Source: Microplitis mediator (Eukaryota > Arthropoda > Insecta > Hymenoptera > Braconidae). Taken from it: 64,000 nt of DNA. This document shows positions 34,802-46,994 of this stretch, in pieces. Within the stretch, counting starts at the first letter, position 1, and every line of letters starts with the position of its first letter. The notes under the pieces are model-generated. The model was not told where the DNA came from, ran no database searches, and worked only from the letters and a program-made list of their open reading frames with translations. The translations under genes were made by a program, and so were the position numbers. The DNA lies in contig NC_079974.1 of NCBI RefSeq assembly GCF_029852145.1, forward strand, positions 4,052,001-4,116,000. The letters run 5' to 3'.

Positions 34802-36227
34802 TAGTCCATCGGCTGAAGAGGAGGTCCCGTAAACATTTTGTTGGCACCGGGTAAATCCAACTGTTTCCTATGTATTTTGGGTCAAGGATCACGGAAATCG
34901 GGTCTATTTTGTTCATAAGTGGTGCAAACAATTGTTAATAACAATTCAATTGTTTAAATCGAAATAACTCCCGAACAGCTGGTTTGTTGGGGCAGCGTAG
35001 AGGAAAGAAACTGTTCAGAATCAAAAAATACACAAATTTTTGTCGTATCCACAAAAGACTTTTTTTTTTTTTGTTCACAAATATTATAAACAAATGGTTT
35101 TTCTCAAAGTCCGAAACAAGTTCAAAAAATCGATTAAATGTCGATACTACCAAACAACGTCTTTTGCGGATACGACAGAAATTTGTTTTAGAAAAAATGC
35201 TGTCGATTGGTAGTATCGACAATTCATCGATTTTTTTTTTTTTTTTTTTTATTTTTAATGTAAAAAACTTCCGGCCAATCAAGCATCTGACGCGATTTGG
35301 CGGAGAGAGAGCTCGCGCATAGGCAGTCGCTAGTGCGAGAGGACGAGGTCCGAGCACCGGCTCGTTTTTTTATTATATCTCGCGAAATATTCGAGATGCA
35401 AAAAAAACATGTGATACCTTTTTTGTGTATTTGTTTATTCTGAACATTTATTTTCCTCTACGCTGCCCCAACAAACCAGCTGTTCGGGAGTTCTTTCGAT
35501 TTAAACAATTAAATTGTTATAAACAATTGTGTAAAATATTAACTTAAAAACTACATTAAATATTTAGTTTGCTGGATCGGGATGGTGAAAGAAATAAAAA
35601 TTCACTTATTTGGTGTATTGTCCATATTTAATAAAAATAAATCACAGATAATAGCGTAGAGTACAAGAGTCGATCACGAGTTCATATTAGAGCACTTATT
35701 GAACATTATTCGATTGCATTTGAGTTTAATTGAGTTTTATATAAATTGCATGGCACCGTACACATGAACATTATATTATATACATATAGAGCGTAGTTGA
35801 AGATCGAGTTTGTTGAGTTTAATGAATACGAGTTTATAAATTTACACGGCACCATACACGTGAATTAATTTACACAAAAGAGCGCAATAAAGAATAAATT
35901 ATTAACAATTTATGATTTACAACTATTATCAATAGTTCGAGTATACATTTTAGTCACAATTAAATTTAATTCGCGACACAGAGTACGAGTAAGAAGTGCA
36001 AAAATATAAGAAGCGTAACGAGCCGAGTCTGAACGTATAATAATTACTTTGCAGTCACAAATAAAATTTGATATTGATTTTTGAGATTAAGATTACTGGA
36101 TGACTGAATGATGACATCAGTCACACCAGTTGACATCATGTACGAGTAAATAATTAATTGATGAGTAATGAAAGTGAATGTAAATTAAGAATAATTATTT
36201 GTGGCTGCAAAGTCACGTGATTGCGAG

Positions 36228-36268
<41 letters not shown>

Positions 36269-36760
36269 CCGGCATGTTAATTTGACACGCGGTCACCACA
36301 GCAATGAGCACAGAGTTTATATATGAAAAACCGGATATAATTGAAGAATATAGATGATAACAAATACATGGTGTATCAGCGAGTTACAATTAGAATGATG
36401 TACTTGATAGTGTAGAGTCATTAACACGATGTAATTGAATTACAATAAAAACTGGTAGCACGTGGTGTTCTATCACAAGTGTTGTAGAGTAATGCGAGTT
36501 GCCGCGTAGCTGGCTATCGAGTTGAAATTCCGAGTATCAGAGGGCGCGTCGATAGCAGCACCTCTGATATAGTAGAGCGCGTCAAATTATCAAGTGTTCT
36601 GGCGCGAACATTTGAAATTTACGCAACAAATTGTTTGCACCACTTTTGAACAAAATAAACCCGATTTCCGTGATCCTTGGCCCAAAATACATAAGAAACA
36701 GTTGGATTTACCCGGTGCCAACAAAATGTTTGAAGGACCTCCTCTTTAGCCGATGGACTA
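34802..36760. mobile_element. Foldback element F7 with ~130-bp arms
   Basis: 34802..34934 (TAGTCCATCGGCTGAAGAGG, ATGTATTTTGGG, GGGTCTATTTTGTTC) is repeated inverted at 36628..36760. The interior holds a second foldback (34929..35530) and about 1.1 kb of other sequence, including (TA)n at 36230..36266 and a GC-richer end with CAGAGGGCGCGTCGATAG. Confidence 0.7.
34929..35530. mobile_element. Foldback nested inside F7
   Basis: CGAACAGCTGGTTTGTTGGG with GCAGCGTAGAGGAAA at the left and the exact inverse (CTCTACGCTGCCCCAACAAA, CAGCTGTTCG) at the right. The centre contains ACTACCAAACAACG and TTGGTAGTATCGAC. Both opposing ORFs here are shadows. Confidence 0.7.
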
Positions 36761-36764
36761 TTTT

Positions 36765-37260
36765 GATTTATCCGGAAAAAATAACATTTTATGTTATTTT
36801 TGTAACTTTTCAGCGCCGATATCGTTTGAACTAATGATCCGATCGTGACGTTCGAGGTGACATTCTGCGCGTTTTATTGAGTTCTAGAGCTGATTAGATT
36901 TTGAAGTCGATCGTTAAGTCGTTTCTGAGAAATCACTAAAAAAATAAAAAAAAAAATTTTTTTTTTTTCGTAATTCGCCAATATTTTCGAGCCTGCTTGA
37001 TCAAATGATCTGAAATTTTTAAGAAAATTGAGGGCCAATTAGTTCTTTCGATTGCCACCTCAACCATCCAAATCGATTCATTAGTTCAAAAGTTACAAAG
37101 AGTTTACACACACACACACACACACACATACATACGCTCGGAAATAATTCTGAAAATAGTCAAAATAGCTTCCAAGGACCTCAAAACGCCGACATCTGAT
37201 GAAAACTCGACTTTCGCAAATCGGAGTGAAAACAATAACTTTCAGGAAGTTAAAAAAGTT
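36765..37260. repeat. AACTTCCCG-family fragment
   Basis: Contains GTTTTATTGAGTTCTAGAGC, GCCACCTCAACCATCCAAAT, (CA)n at about 37104..37130, and CGACATCTGATGAAAACTCG, in the same order as the other family members. Confidence 0.5.
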
Positions 37261-37729
37261 ACTACATATGTTAAAAGTAACAGAAATAATAATAAAAATT
37301 ACTATATTCCATAAAGAAAATGTGATCATTAATCTATCGATTTTTTGAGCTTTAAAAATCGTGACTGATACTTAGAATATTGACGACACGTATTATAAAA
37401 TTTATTATTTAGAATGTTCAAATTCCCCATATTGATACCTGGATTCCGGGTCATAATTTTAAACACTGATTATTAAAGTTTAATTTTTTCCGTGTAATTG
37501 TAACTTAAGTCATTGTATATTTTACTTCGATTTCCAAGAATTGAAATTTCATCAGATGTTGACGTTCGGAAGTCGTAGAAAGCAATTGTGATTACGTCAG
37601 AATGATGTCGAAGTTTCTGTATGTGTACCCCCATGAAAAAAATTAAATTAAATATATGTTGAAATATATGAAAAATATATAATTTTATTATTTTTTGTTT
37701 TCTTATGTCGTCGATTCAATTAAAAATAG

Positions 37730-38220
37730 GAGAGCCTGGGGCACGAAGGTCCCCCTCATAAATTAGGTAAAAAATTTGTTTTTTACTTTCCGTCGAGTTA
37801 TGACCTCTATAATGTTTTTATCATACTTTAGGCCAATATGAGATATGTGGGGCAAAATGGACCACTCGAAAAAAACAAATTATTGTTTTTTTTATTTTCT
37901 GTCAAGTTAATTATTTCGTTACAATTTTTTTTTTTTAACGGTCCATTTCACTCCACATATGACATATTGGCCAAAAGTATGATAAAAACATTATAAAGGT
38001 CATAACTTGACGGAAAATAAAAAAAAATTTTTTTTTTTACTTTTTTAGGGAGGGGGCCTTTGGTGCTCCAGAAAAAAAATTTTTTTTTTTCATTTTTTGC
38101 ACAATTTCGACTAATTCTTCCGAAATAGACGGAAAATAAACGAATTTGATGGTTAAAAGCCACAAAAAGAAAAGACCGGCTTAAGGGAGCCTCCGTGCCC
38201 GTACCTCCTCTATCTACATT
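37730..38220. mobile_element. Foldback element with GGGGCACGAAGG ends
   Basis: GAGCCTGGGGCACGAAGGTC at the left and GGGAGCCTCCGTGCCC at the right. The inner arms share GTCATAACTTGACGGAAAAT. Inverted counterpart at 50325..50825 in the right arm. Confidence 0.6.
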
Positions 38221-39678
38221 ATTATTAAGAGAATATGGATTTTTTTACTTTTTATTAACAATCTAAAGCATTAAAAAATGAAATACGTAAATAAAGCAAT
38301 CGAGAAAATTTTATTTTTTCGATTATTTTGTTTTTTTATAAATAAAAGCTACATTTTCTTTGATTTTTTAAGTGAAAGACATAAATAATATCATTCCAAG
38401 TAAATCATTGATACCATTAGTTCAATAATCAAAAACTTGTTCATCTCGTGTAATAAAATTAAAATTCAATATCTCAACAGAATTTATATTAAAACCAGCG
38501 AAAATGCCAACTGATGATTATCGATTTAACCACTATGATCGTCATGATCGACTCTCATCATTCTAATTGAAAAATATCGACAGCCGTTTTGTCCAGTGAG
38601 ACGACTTAAAGTACTGGAGAGGAATAGCGCTCTCTCCATGGTCCGCGCCACTTAACACTAATCATTTTAAGAAATTCGAGTATAAAATTTTCTGTCAATC
38701 TGTATTTTTTTAAATGTTAGCCTAATAAAAATATTTAAGATATATTTCTTCTAATAAAAGAGAGAGAGAGAAAAAGATAGAGTTTTGTCTCTCAACAGAA
38801 GATTTCAATAAATTAACGACATGTAAGTTGATTTTTTTCCAAGCTCTGGGGGCGATCACTGGCCGGTAGCAAAGTGGAATTAAGTTTTTTGCACATATCT
38901 GTTATCGTTTGTTTTATTCGAATAATAAAAACTATAGTATTGTATAGTAACGATTATTACATTGTTACAAGACTCGAGAAAATTTTCCATTAACTAAGAT
39001 ATTTTTCAGTAGGCGAAATGAAAACCGGAATTTTTTTGAACGAAGTAAAATAATTTCTTGAATTGTCAATCTTGAATTGAGAAAAAAATTCTTAAGCCAA
39101 AATATGTTTCATACTTGGTCTAATAATAGAATTACTTATTTTAAAGCTTGCATTTCTCAGTATAATAAACATTTTTCTTAACCTAAGTACGTTACTCACT
39201 TGAACCAAGAAACCATGATGTTTTAAAACAATCAACGGTATAAACTTGAACTAAAAATAAAGGGAGTTGGTTTGAAAAGATTTCACTCTTGGCTTGAGTA
39301 GTGTTTTTTCTCTGACCAATCACACGAAAAATTTCAAACTAAGGTTATTAGAGTCTTAGCCAGAAAAGTTCTGTCCTGAATTCACTCATATAGTTGCTTC
39401 TTCTTTCGCACCCTAAGAAACGAATACTACTGACTCTCTCTTTTTTTTTCGCTGGAGCAGTAAAAAGATACTAAGTGCATATTTTTATTTTAAATAAATT
39501 AATGCAATTATACGATATTAAATAATTTCTCTTTTTTTTTTTTGTAACTAAATTTGTTTTTATTAAACAATTTTTTCATTTTTATAACGAAATTCATTGA
39601 TGAACGATTCATATGATTATGAAAATTTGTCCAAATTATTGGAGATAATATTTAAAATCTAAATTCTGTGTTTGGGAT

Positions 39679-42083
39679 TGTAACGATCGTTACAAATGGA
39701 TCGCGATTTAACCGTACTTTAATTTATTAATTCTTCTAATTTTTTTTTATTTTTTTAAAATAAGAATTTGACTGCGTAGTTCGAAGCACACCCAATAATA
39801 TGTATAAAAATGCGTGTACGTATATGTGAGGGTATATTCATGTGTATATTCTTTCACACCCATATATTCATCTAGCTCTTCTTCGGTTTGTTCTGAATTC
39901 TCACCGAAAGAGTGTGTGAATACGAATGGTCAAGTCAGAAGTATGAGAGAGAAAGGAAAATAAGAGTAACCAAGTAAGAAAACTCTGTATATCTCTCTCC
40001 CGCTAAGCACAGCTGCACCACTACGGCTGGTCCCTTACGAAGCGCTCACTGTCTCAATGTTTTTCGCAAGTCCCTCAAATCATTATAAATGTCACATAAA
40101 TTCATTAAGATATTTCCGTGATCTAGTTCGAATTGAATTTTCACATCTGTTACCAATAAATTACATGGTCCCCGCAGAACCTCTCTGCTCCCTTTTTCTA
40201 TCACCCAAATTTTTCCTCCCGATTTTGATTTTCTTAATTATATTTTTTTAGAGTACAAAAATATGTTGACCATAAAAATCATCATATATTAATCAAAGAG
40301 ACGTCGTTTTTAAAATCCCACGGTTTCCCGCGGATCCTCACTTCCCTCTTTACCATCATAGAAGAACTTTTCTCTCAAATTTTTAATTACATTTCTCAGT
40401 AAACGTCATCATATATTTTATAAAATGTTATTTTCGAGCAGCTTACCGCGGACTTATTTTTCTATTTCACATCCTGTTGACTACAAAATACCAAGAACTC
40501 CCGCAATAAATATGTCATTCTCAGCTGCCCAAAAATCAAATCCTTATATATAATTTTTTCTCCTTCTTTAACCCATTCTCTGTTTCATCTTCGGTCCCAC
40601 TTTTCTTTCAAACCTTTTCACACATAAACCCAGGAAAAATACTTAAATTTAGTCATTGCTTCTACTACCGAAACCCTTGTCGGATCTATATAAATCCGCG
40701 AGTAAGACTCACTAAGTCTATTCCAACGTTCGTTCTCGTGACGCTCTACGCCTAGGCAACCAGGGGTCCTAGATCGATAATCGGAATTCGATTCTTTTAT
40801 TTTAAAATTCAACATCTAAAAGTCATTACCGCCGTAGCTAAAACCCTTGTCGGATCTATCGGCGAGTAAGATTCCAAAGTTCGTTTTCGTGAGGCTCCAC
40901 AGCCTAGGCAACCGGGGGTCCTAGATCGATAACCGGAATTCAATTTTTCTTTACTTCTGTAATTAAAACCTTTGTCGGATCCATCCGCGAGTAAGACTCA
41001 ATGAGTCGATTTCAAAATTCGCTCTCGTGACGCTCTACGCCTAGGCAATTAGAGGTCCTAGACCGATAAGCGAGTTTCGATTCTTTTTTATTTAGATTAT
41101 AATTTCGCGACCTGAAATTTTATTTTTAAAACCTTTCCTCGTGAGGTCCTTCGCCTAGGCATCTGGACTTCTAGTTTGGATACCTAAGATAAAATCATTT
41201 GAGTTTGCATTAAAATTAACTAAACTCCTTCACGTGACGTCCACCACCTAGGCAATCGGAGTCCTTGTTCGGGAATAGTTAATCCTTTTAATAAAACTCT
41301 AAAAGAAAATATATATATTTATATATATCATCATAAATTCATTCGACAGCAAAGCCGGCCTTTCGGTTCAGCGTGCAGTGCGTTCGTGTAAAAAGATTCA
41401 ACCTGTGAATCTCAATTAAATACTCTCATTAAACATTGTAAAACTCCTGTGTACACAAATTCAAACTGGTGAATTTGGAGTGAGTGTGTGTGCAGATATA
41501 TCAACCCTTCTGGGTAAGTCTGAAATTATAATATTTACATGTAACATTTAACCTGTCGATATACTACACAAGTTTTTTTTTTTTATACATTCGTCTTTTC
41601 ATTTACTGTCCTTTTTCTCTAGCATTCAAGTGCTAGTAAATTAAGACATAGTAAACCCAAAGTAAGACGGAGAAAAAACACAATCTTCTCGAGGGCCCAT
41701 ATTCACCGACCCCATATCCCTCTCGCTCAAAAATCACGGACCTGACCTAACGCCACGCAGGTCTTTGAACGGGACGGTCTATAGTACATCCGCTTGGTAC
41801 AAATAGACAAATAAGTTATAAAACGATAAAAAATTAAAACATTGTTATATCAGCCACGTGACGCCAATTCTTTGGTTGGATGACAAAATAAAAATAATTT
41901 CATATTATAACTTATAATTTAATGATCGGTACCCAATCACTCATAAGTTCTCACACTAACCACGGGACGGTTCGATCGAACGCCTTGGCTGAGTTATAGA
42001 AAAAGGTAATTCGGTATTCCGATATTAAATAATAAATCAAATAACCCTTTCGCCTGTCGCCTTCACTCACTCCGATCGTGACA
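39679..42083. mobile_element. 2.4-kb solo LTR-like insertion with target duplication
   Basis: Begins TGTAACGATCG and ends CGATCGTGACA (TG...CA with inverted tips), flanked by GGAT at 39675..39678 and 42084..42087. The right arm at about 48738 has the uninterrupted site (reverse complement TTTGGGATTTAAAAATG), a paralogous empty site. No pol-type ORF. A tandem repeat lies inside. Confidence 0.7.
40665..41275. repeat. Tandem repeat inside the LTR-like insertion
   Basis: About five diverged units, 90-170 bp apart, share AAACCCTTGTCGGAT, CTCGTGACGCTCTACGCC, CCTAGGCAA and GTCCTAGATCGATAA. Confidence 0.75.
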
Positions 42084-42573
42084 GGATTTAAAAATGTGAC
42101 TGACCATAAGGCTAGTGTGGCTCAATATATGTGGGCAAAGTAAACGTAGCCTAACAAAAGCTGGGATGGCTTCGTTAGTAAAGCTTACGCGCGACGCTGA
42201 ATCGGTCTGGATTCGATTCCTTCACTGAGCGATAATTATTTTTCTCAATTTGTTTTATATATTTAACTTATTGCGAAACTTTCCTATCCCTTAATAATGT
42301 TTCTAATAAAAGATTTATTTGCTCCACGAAATTTTTTAACAAAAAAAAAATAATTTATTAATTAATTGTTTATAAATCAAAATATTGAAAAAACGATTAT
42401 AAGCAATGAAAAAATTTTTTAAAGAAAAAATGACACTTGAAAATCTATGCTACTGAAATTATAGTCCACAATTACGATGTTAACATATTAAATTTCAGTG
42501 GAATTTTCTTCCTGTGTATTTCAAGCTGGAAAAAAATTAATGTAATGAACAATGAATAATCATAATTATAATG

Positions 42574-42609
<36 letters not shown>
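42574..42609. repeat. (TAA)n microsatellite
   Basis: ATAATAATAA run downstream of zinc-finger gene 1; a longer version lies at the same place in copy 2 (53384..53443). Confidence 0.9.
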
Positions 42610-42613
<4 letters not shown>

Positions 42614-42675
42614 TGATGATATTAAAGTAAAATCAACTTTACTTGAATAGTTTCATACGTTTTAAAATATTTGGT

Positions 42676-42691
42676 GACCCTGAAAAGGGCC
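42676..42691 (-). terminator. Histone-type 3' hairpin of zinc-finger gene 1
   Basis: On the minus strand GGCCCTTTTCAGGGTC. The one change from the perfect hairpin gives a G-T wobble at the second pair, so the stem is kept. It is followed by ACCA and starts 71 nt after the stop. Confidence 0.75.
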
Positions 42692-42762
42692 GTTTGGGTT
42701 TGAAGGCTAATAATCACTAAAATTTTAATGTTCTTATATGTTGGTCATTGAATTTTTCAGGA

Positions 42763-43173
42763 TCAATGCAGGAATGGGATTTTTTTTCCTTTTTTTTTTT
42801 TGGATGGTTTACAGGAATGGCTCAATAATCGTTTCTTCTTCGCTTTATGATGGCATCTCAATCTTGATTCTGGTGATTGCGACCGCCACATAAATTTCGT
42901 GCACTTTAATTTTTTTAAAAGATGCCTGATGCAGTGGCGACGCCAAGAAATCCGATGTACAAACACTTTTTGACAGGGTTTGAACTGGCACCGGTACAGC
43001 GGTGGCTGAACAAAAATATGGTTATCGGGAGATGGACCAGCAGGTGAATCTTTCTCCGGCTTCGTAGATCTGCCACCATTTATGATTTCTTCGACGAGGC
43101 CTTCGATAGCTTCGTTGAACAACCAATCGTCCTCCAAGAAAATTCCTGCACTTATATAAAAAATATACATCAT
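42763..43173 (-). CDS. Small C2H2 zinc-finger protein
   Basis: 136 aa from the first ATG (43173); the open frame extends upstream to 43203 without another ATG. Residues 62-84 form a C2H2 finger, C-x4-C-x12-H-x3-H (C62, C67, H80, H84), preceded by an acidic helix (EDDWLFNEAIEGLVEEI) and a Pro/Ser linker. A second loose Cys/His group (CHH near 107) and a Lys-rich tail (KKKKGKK) suggesting nuclear entry follow. The first 10 residues are hydrophobic; TTTTTTATATAAGTGCAG just before GAATTTTC could be a splice acceptor, so the true N-terminus is uncertain. No known family. A histone-type hairpin ends the unit, and a frameshifted duplicate lies at 53596. Confidence 0.6.
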   Translation of the reverse strand: MMYIFYISAGIFLEDDWLFNEAIEGLVEEIINGGRSTKPEKDSPAGPSPDNHIFVQPPLYRCQFKPCQKVFVHRISWRRHCIRHLLKKLKCTKFMWRSQSPESRLRCHHKAKKKRLLSHSCKPSKKKKGKKIPFLH

Positions 43174-44740
43174 ACTGTATATTAATAAATGAACTGCTTT
43201 CAATACAATATATTAACATATATATTGTTTATCAATTTTTTTCATGAGGAGTAGTCTTAATATTCTGACTCAGAAGAACTCTATTTTGTCCCGGTCTTCA
43301 AAGAAGTTAATTAACATTGAATACTTCTAAATAATTCGACCTTGTTGATAATTTTTAGTAGTCAGTCTAATGTGTGAAAATTCCCAGTTCATTATCTCCA
43401 TAGTTTAGATTCTAATGAGTATTTTTATATTCATCAATAATGACTAATGGGATTATTTTAGAGGACAAATTACCTGAAAATGTTCTGATACAGTCATTAC
43501 TCATAATAGTCTAGTCGAGAAGATGAAAACCTGCGGAAAATAGTTACAAGTCCCCTAAAAATATGGTTGATGGCTTAAACGATCCGGAATGCCGTCCAGA
43601 AAAAAAATTTTTTGGATTTATTTTGCAAAAGAAAATTACAATTGTTATTAACATATAACTAATAAAAAAATTAGCCGTCTAGCTTTTTGGCAAAATCAAA
43701 AAAAGTATAAGTGATAGCTCAAATGATAAAAAAGTTTCTGAAAGAGCAAGAAATTTGAGTAAAAAAGTTCTCAGTTCCCCGAATTGTAGCTCCAATATTT
43801 ATAATTTTCATTTAACGTTGAAAATCGGCTTCTGCGCGGCAAGTGAAGCATGCGCGCTCCGCCGCTCTAGTGAGCGTAGATGTTAAATAATTTTTTTATG
43901 CTATTAAATATCAATTAAAAAATTTGAGAAAATTCTGGTGTCATCTAGACACTTTAAAGAACATGATTTCACGGTACTGAAAGTTGTATCACCATTTTTC
44001 AAAAAGTTATTCGATTGTTAATTAACATTTTTTTTTACGGGTATGTGTGGTTATAAAAGGCGGTGTAAAAGTTTAAATAATTAATCTATAAATTTTTTGT
44101 GTCTGGGAGCCCTTTTTATAAACATACTCAACAAGATGACGTGATAAAAGTTTATAAAATATTTCTATTTCATTAGTTATTAATTTTTGAAGTAACAAAA
44201 AAATTAAAAATTCAAATAATGTATGTTAAATAATTTTTTTTTTTGCTTTAAGCTAAAACTGATTACATATCCTTGTTAGGCATTATATGATTACTTTTCA
44301 AATTTTTTTATGCCATTTGTTTATAAATTTTTTATTATTAAATGGATTAATTAGATATTTTCGAAAATTTTTTTGTCACCATATTGTTAGCGTAACAAAA
44401 TAATTATTTTAAAAAAAAATTTTTTTCTCTAAAACAATATCTTAATGTTTATAATCGTTTTTTTCATATTTTGATTAGTTAAATAAATAATTAAGGAATC
44501 GTTTTTATTTTAAAAATCATAATGTGCATTTCTAAATATTATGGCAAAAAAAAAAAAATTTTTTTTGTCAACAATTTACTCATTTCTTTATTTGAAAATT
44601 TGTTATAAACAATTTATTTTTCTTTATACCTTAGTCAAAAGTACGCACTTCCCTCCCTAATTTTAACGCCTAAAGTCTTATTTCCCTCTACTGGTGGAGT
44701 TACACGCGCCTTACTTATATCGCCCGGAGCAAAAAATTTT
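43174..44740. other. Noncoding stretch between zinc-finger gene 1 and the LTR
   Basis: Mostly AT-rich. The first ~100 bp match the flank of zinc-finger copy 2 up to about 43270. A TAGTCTAGTCGAGAAG word near 43511 is found inverted near 46930. No gene is supported. Confidence 0.35.
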
Positions 44741-44768
44741 TTTGTGCCTACAGAAACAGCCGGTTGCT

Positions 44769-45001
44769 GCCATCTAGTGATCGTCTACCACTTTATAAAT
44801 GAAATTTTTCACGATAACGTCCTAGATCGTTGCTTTATATATACGTCAGTATTTATGTGTCTCGTTGTATGTAATATTTTAATTAAACAGTGTAATTACA
44901 ATAATAAGATGAATGAAAAAGTTGCATCGGATGAATCTATGGACGAGGATAAGGTAATAAAAGATTTTGATGCGGAGGCGAAGTTAATTATTGAAAGTTG
45001 A
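44769..45001 (+). other. Possible short acidic ORF after a CTCF-like motif
   Basis: GCCATCTAGTGA lies at 44769..44780. An ATG at 44909 opens 30 acidic codons (MNEKVASDESMDEDK...). A GTAATA after codon 15 could be a weak donor, but no second exon was found. Confidence 0.15.
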
Positions 45002-45128
45002 TGTATTTATTTATATATTTTTTATTGTGTATTTTTTCTCTTTCATTTTATACTTTTTTATTTTTATACTACAATATTTATAATATACATTTTATAAAAT
45101 ACAAAAATACGGCTTCTTTTAACTGTGG

Positions 45129-45146
45129 GCCCCACGTTGGGCACCA
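45129..45146 (-). other. LTR-element primer-binding site
   Basis: TGGTGCCCAACGTGGGGC on the minus strand, three bases past the TTACA end of the LTR, as expected for a tRNA primer site of an insect LTR retrotransposon. Confidence 0.55.
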
Positions 45147-45149
45147 ATT

Positions 45150-46535
45150 TGTAACGTAATATTATCTTATACTCAATTAAACCCAATAATTACTCAAAAG
45201 TTCTTTACTCAATAAAATTACCCAATAACTCAAAACTCAAATGACTCATAATCGGGCTACGTTACACTTCGTCCACCAATCACCACTCTCATCTCCTCCA
45301 GATCCTGACGGGCGCCAGCCGACTTTTATTTCCCCGATAACCGCAACCGGTCTAAACGTACACGAAAATTAAAACCTAAGAACTATACCATTTGGAGATG
45401 AAAGACATAACCGGTGGTAGCGGCATGTCGTAATGCGCTCAGTATGCTACGTTGTGGAGAGAGGGTCGCGGTTCTTTTCATGCGAACGAAGCCGATTAAT
45501 TAATTAATATAAAAGTCATAAAATAGTGAAACAAAACTAAATATAATTATAATAAAGATGACGCGGAGGGCCCAACAGACCCGCGGTCCATCACGCAAAT
45601 AAATACCTGGGCAAGACATCGGGAACCTCTCGACGGCGACGAATCACAAACTTTATACACTACTAGATAAGATATAAAATAAAATATGAACAAATAATGC
45701 GATAATTCACGATAATTAATTAATGCGACAGACGGCTTCAAGAGCACTATACACCGGGCCACAGGCTCCAAAACGACGGAAGTCTCGGGTGGCAGTCGAG
45801 GTCCACCATAGCGAATCTCCGACCCACCCCCGCTTACTCTAAAACTCCAAAATCGACTACTGGGTCGACTCGTACACGAGCGACGCCAGGTCTCAACTTT
45901 TCTCCTCAACGGTACTCGCACAACTGTTACACGATAATCTCCCACTCTAACTTGCTTACTCCACTCCATCTCTTTCAATCTCACATTCTCGCTTCTCCAT
46001 CCATTCTTACCTTCACAAACATACAAGCCGTAGACTCACAGGCCTTCCCGTAATGTCACCCCCCGTGATATCCGAAGTTAGCGAATTGTTGGCTTCCTCG
46101 AGCATCGCAAACGAGGTCTGCCATCCCCAATAACCGTACACGTACCGCAGCTAACTCCGGGTACCACCACGAAGGGGCGGCGACATCTCAGTCGCAACTC
46201 CGTGATCACCATGTCAACCCCGAGGGCTAAGCCTGGGCCTAGTCGTCATCACTGGTCGGGAAGCACGTTATCTTGGCCACTATTCGCGACACAGCTAGAC
46301 CTCCGCCGTTAAATCTACGCTCCATCACACAGACACTCTAAAACATAACCCCATACCGTACACGTACTCTATCACACATTTGTCTTACCATACACATTTA
46401 TACTCCATATCCTCAACTCATTCTCAACTACACTCATCTCAACACACATACTCACGTAATCTCTCTCTAACACACAGACTCCCACGTACTCCAACTTTCA
46501 ACTCCACCCCCTCGGCAATGTAACGTCACAACTTA
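45150..46535 (-). mobile_element. LTR-like segment with primer-binding site, no internal genes
   Basis: On the minus strand it starts near TGACGTTACATTGCC and ends CGTTACA, followed by a primer-binding site (45146..45129). It is strikingly richer in C and G than its surroundings, with many ACTCCA/CACAC words. The sequence beyond the PBS is ordinary AT-rich DNA, so the internal gag-pol region is missing. Minus-strand ORF 46026..45547 lacks recognisable domains. Confidence 0.5.
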
Positions 46536-46990
46536 TACACTAGATTTGTATTAATTATATAAAAGTAATAACAGTAATAAATATTTAATATTACCAATAA
46601 TTAGTACTTCATGTATAACGATACTTAAATTTTGATGCTTTTCAATGAAATACTTATAGTAAATAAAACTCCTAGAATTAAGCTATAAAGATAATAAAAT
46701 TTTTATTTCATAAGCATTTTTTTGACAAGTGTCTTGTTGTTTTTTTAGGTTAAAGTAAGGATTTTAAATAGTCAAGCGGTATATTTCAACGATTGACTGT
46801 TAATTATAGCAGTTTAAACATTAAAATCATAATTTTACTAACTGAAACAACATTAGTTATTGATTATAACATAAATAATTACAAGTCGAACTACAATTAT
46901 TGTCTATAATTTTTTCCGTGCAGAAAATTAACTTCTCGACTAGACTATTACGTCTATGAAAACTTTGTCAATGATGAACAGATGAATGAG
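46536..46990. other. Noncoding stretch with a MITE copy
   Basis: 46760..46925 is an inverted copy of the left part of the element at 4236..4555 (shared GCAGTTTAAACATTAAAATC, ending TTTTTTCCGTG). Confidence 0.5.
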
Positions 46991-46994
46991 ACAT

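Larger units (their letters stand above)
37672..42345. repeat. Left arm of a large inverted duplication
   Basis: 37672..39678 and 42084..42345 match 48455..50880 in reverse order, interrupted by the insertion at 39679..42083. Shared anchors include CGTGCCCC-type foldback sequence, GATGATTATCGATTTAACC-type sequence, GACAGCCGTTTTGTCCAGTG, GAATTCAGGACAGAACTT and GCTGGGATGGCTTCGTTAG. Confidence 0.75.

Noticed and set aside
34935..35357. 140-aa and 112-aa opposing ORFs
   Set aside because: They lie in the inverted arms of the nested foldback, and their frames are low complexity.
42173..42245. Functional tRNA gene
   Set aside because: A B-box-like word is present but no cloverleaf with a 7-bp acceptor stem could be drawn.
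45547..46026. 159-aa minus-strand ORF in the GC-rich LTR
   Set aside because: The start is not ATG-led in any supported context, the composition is driven by the local GC content, and there is no domain.
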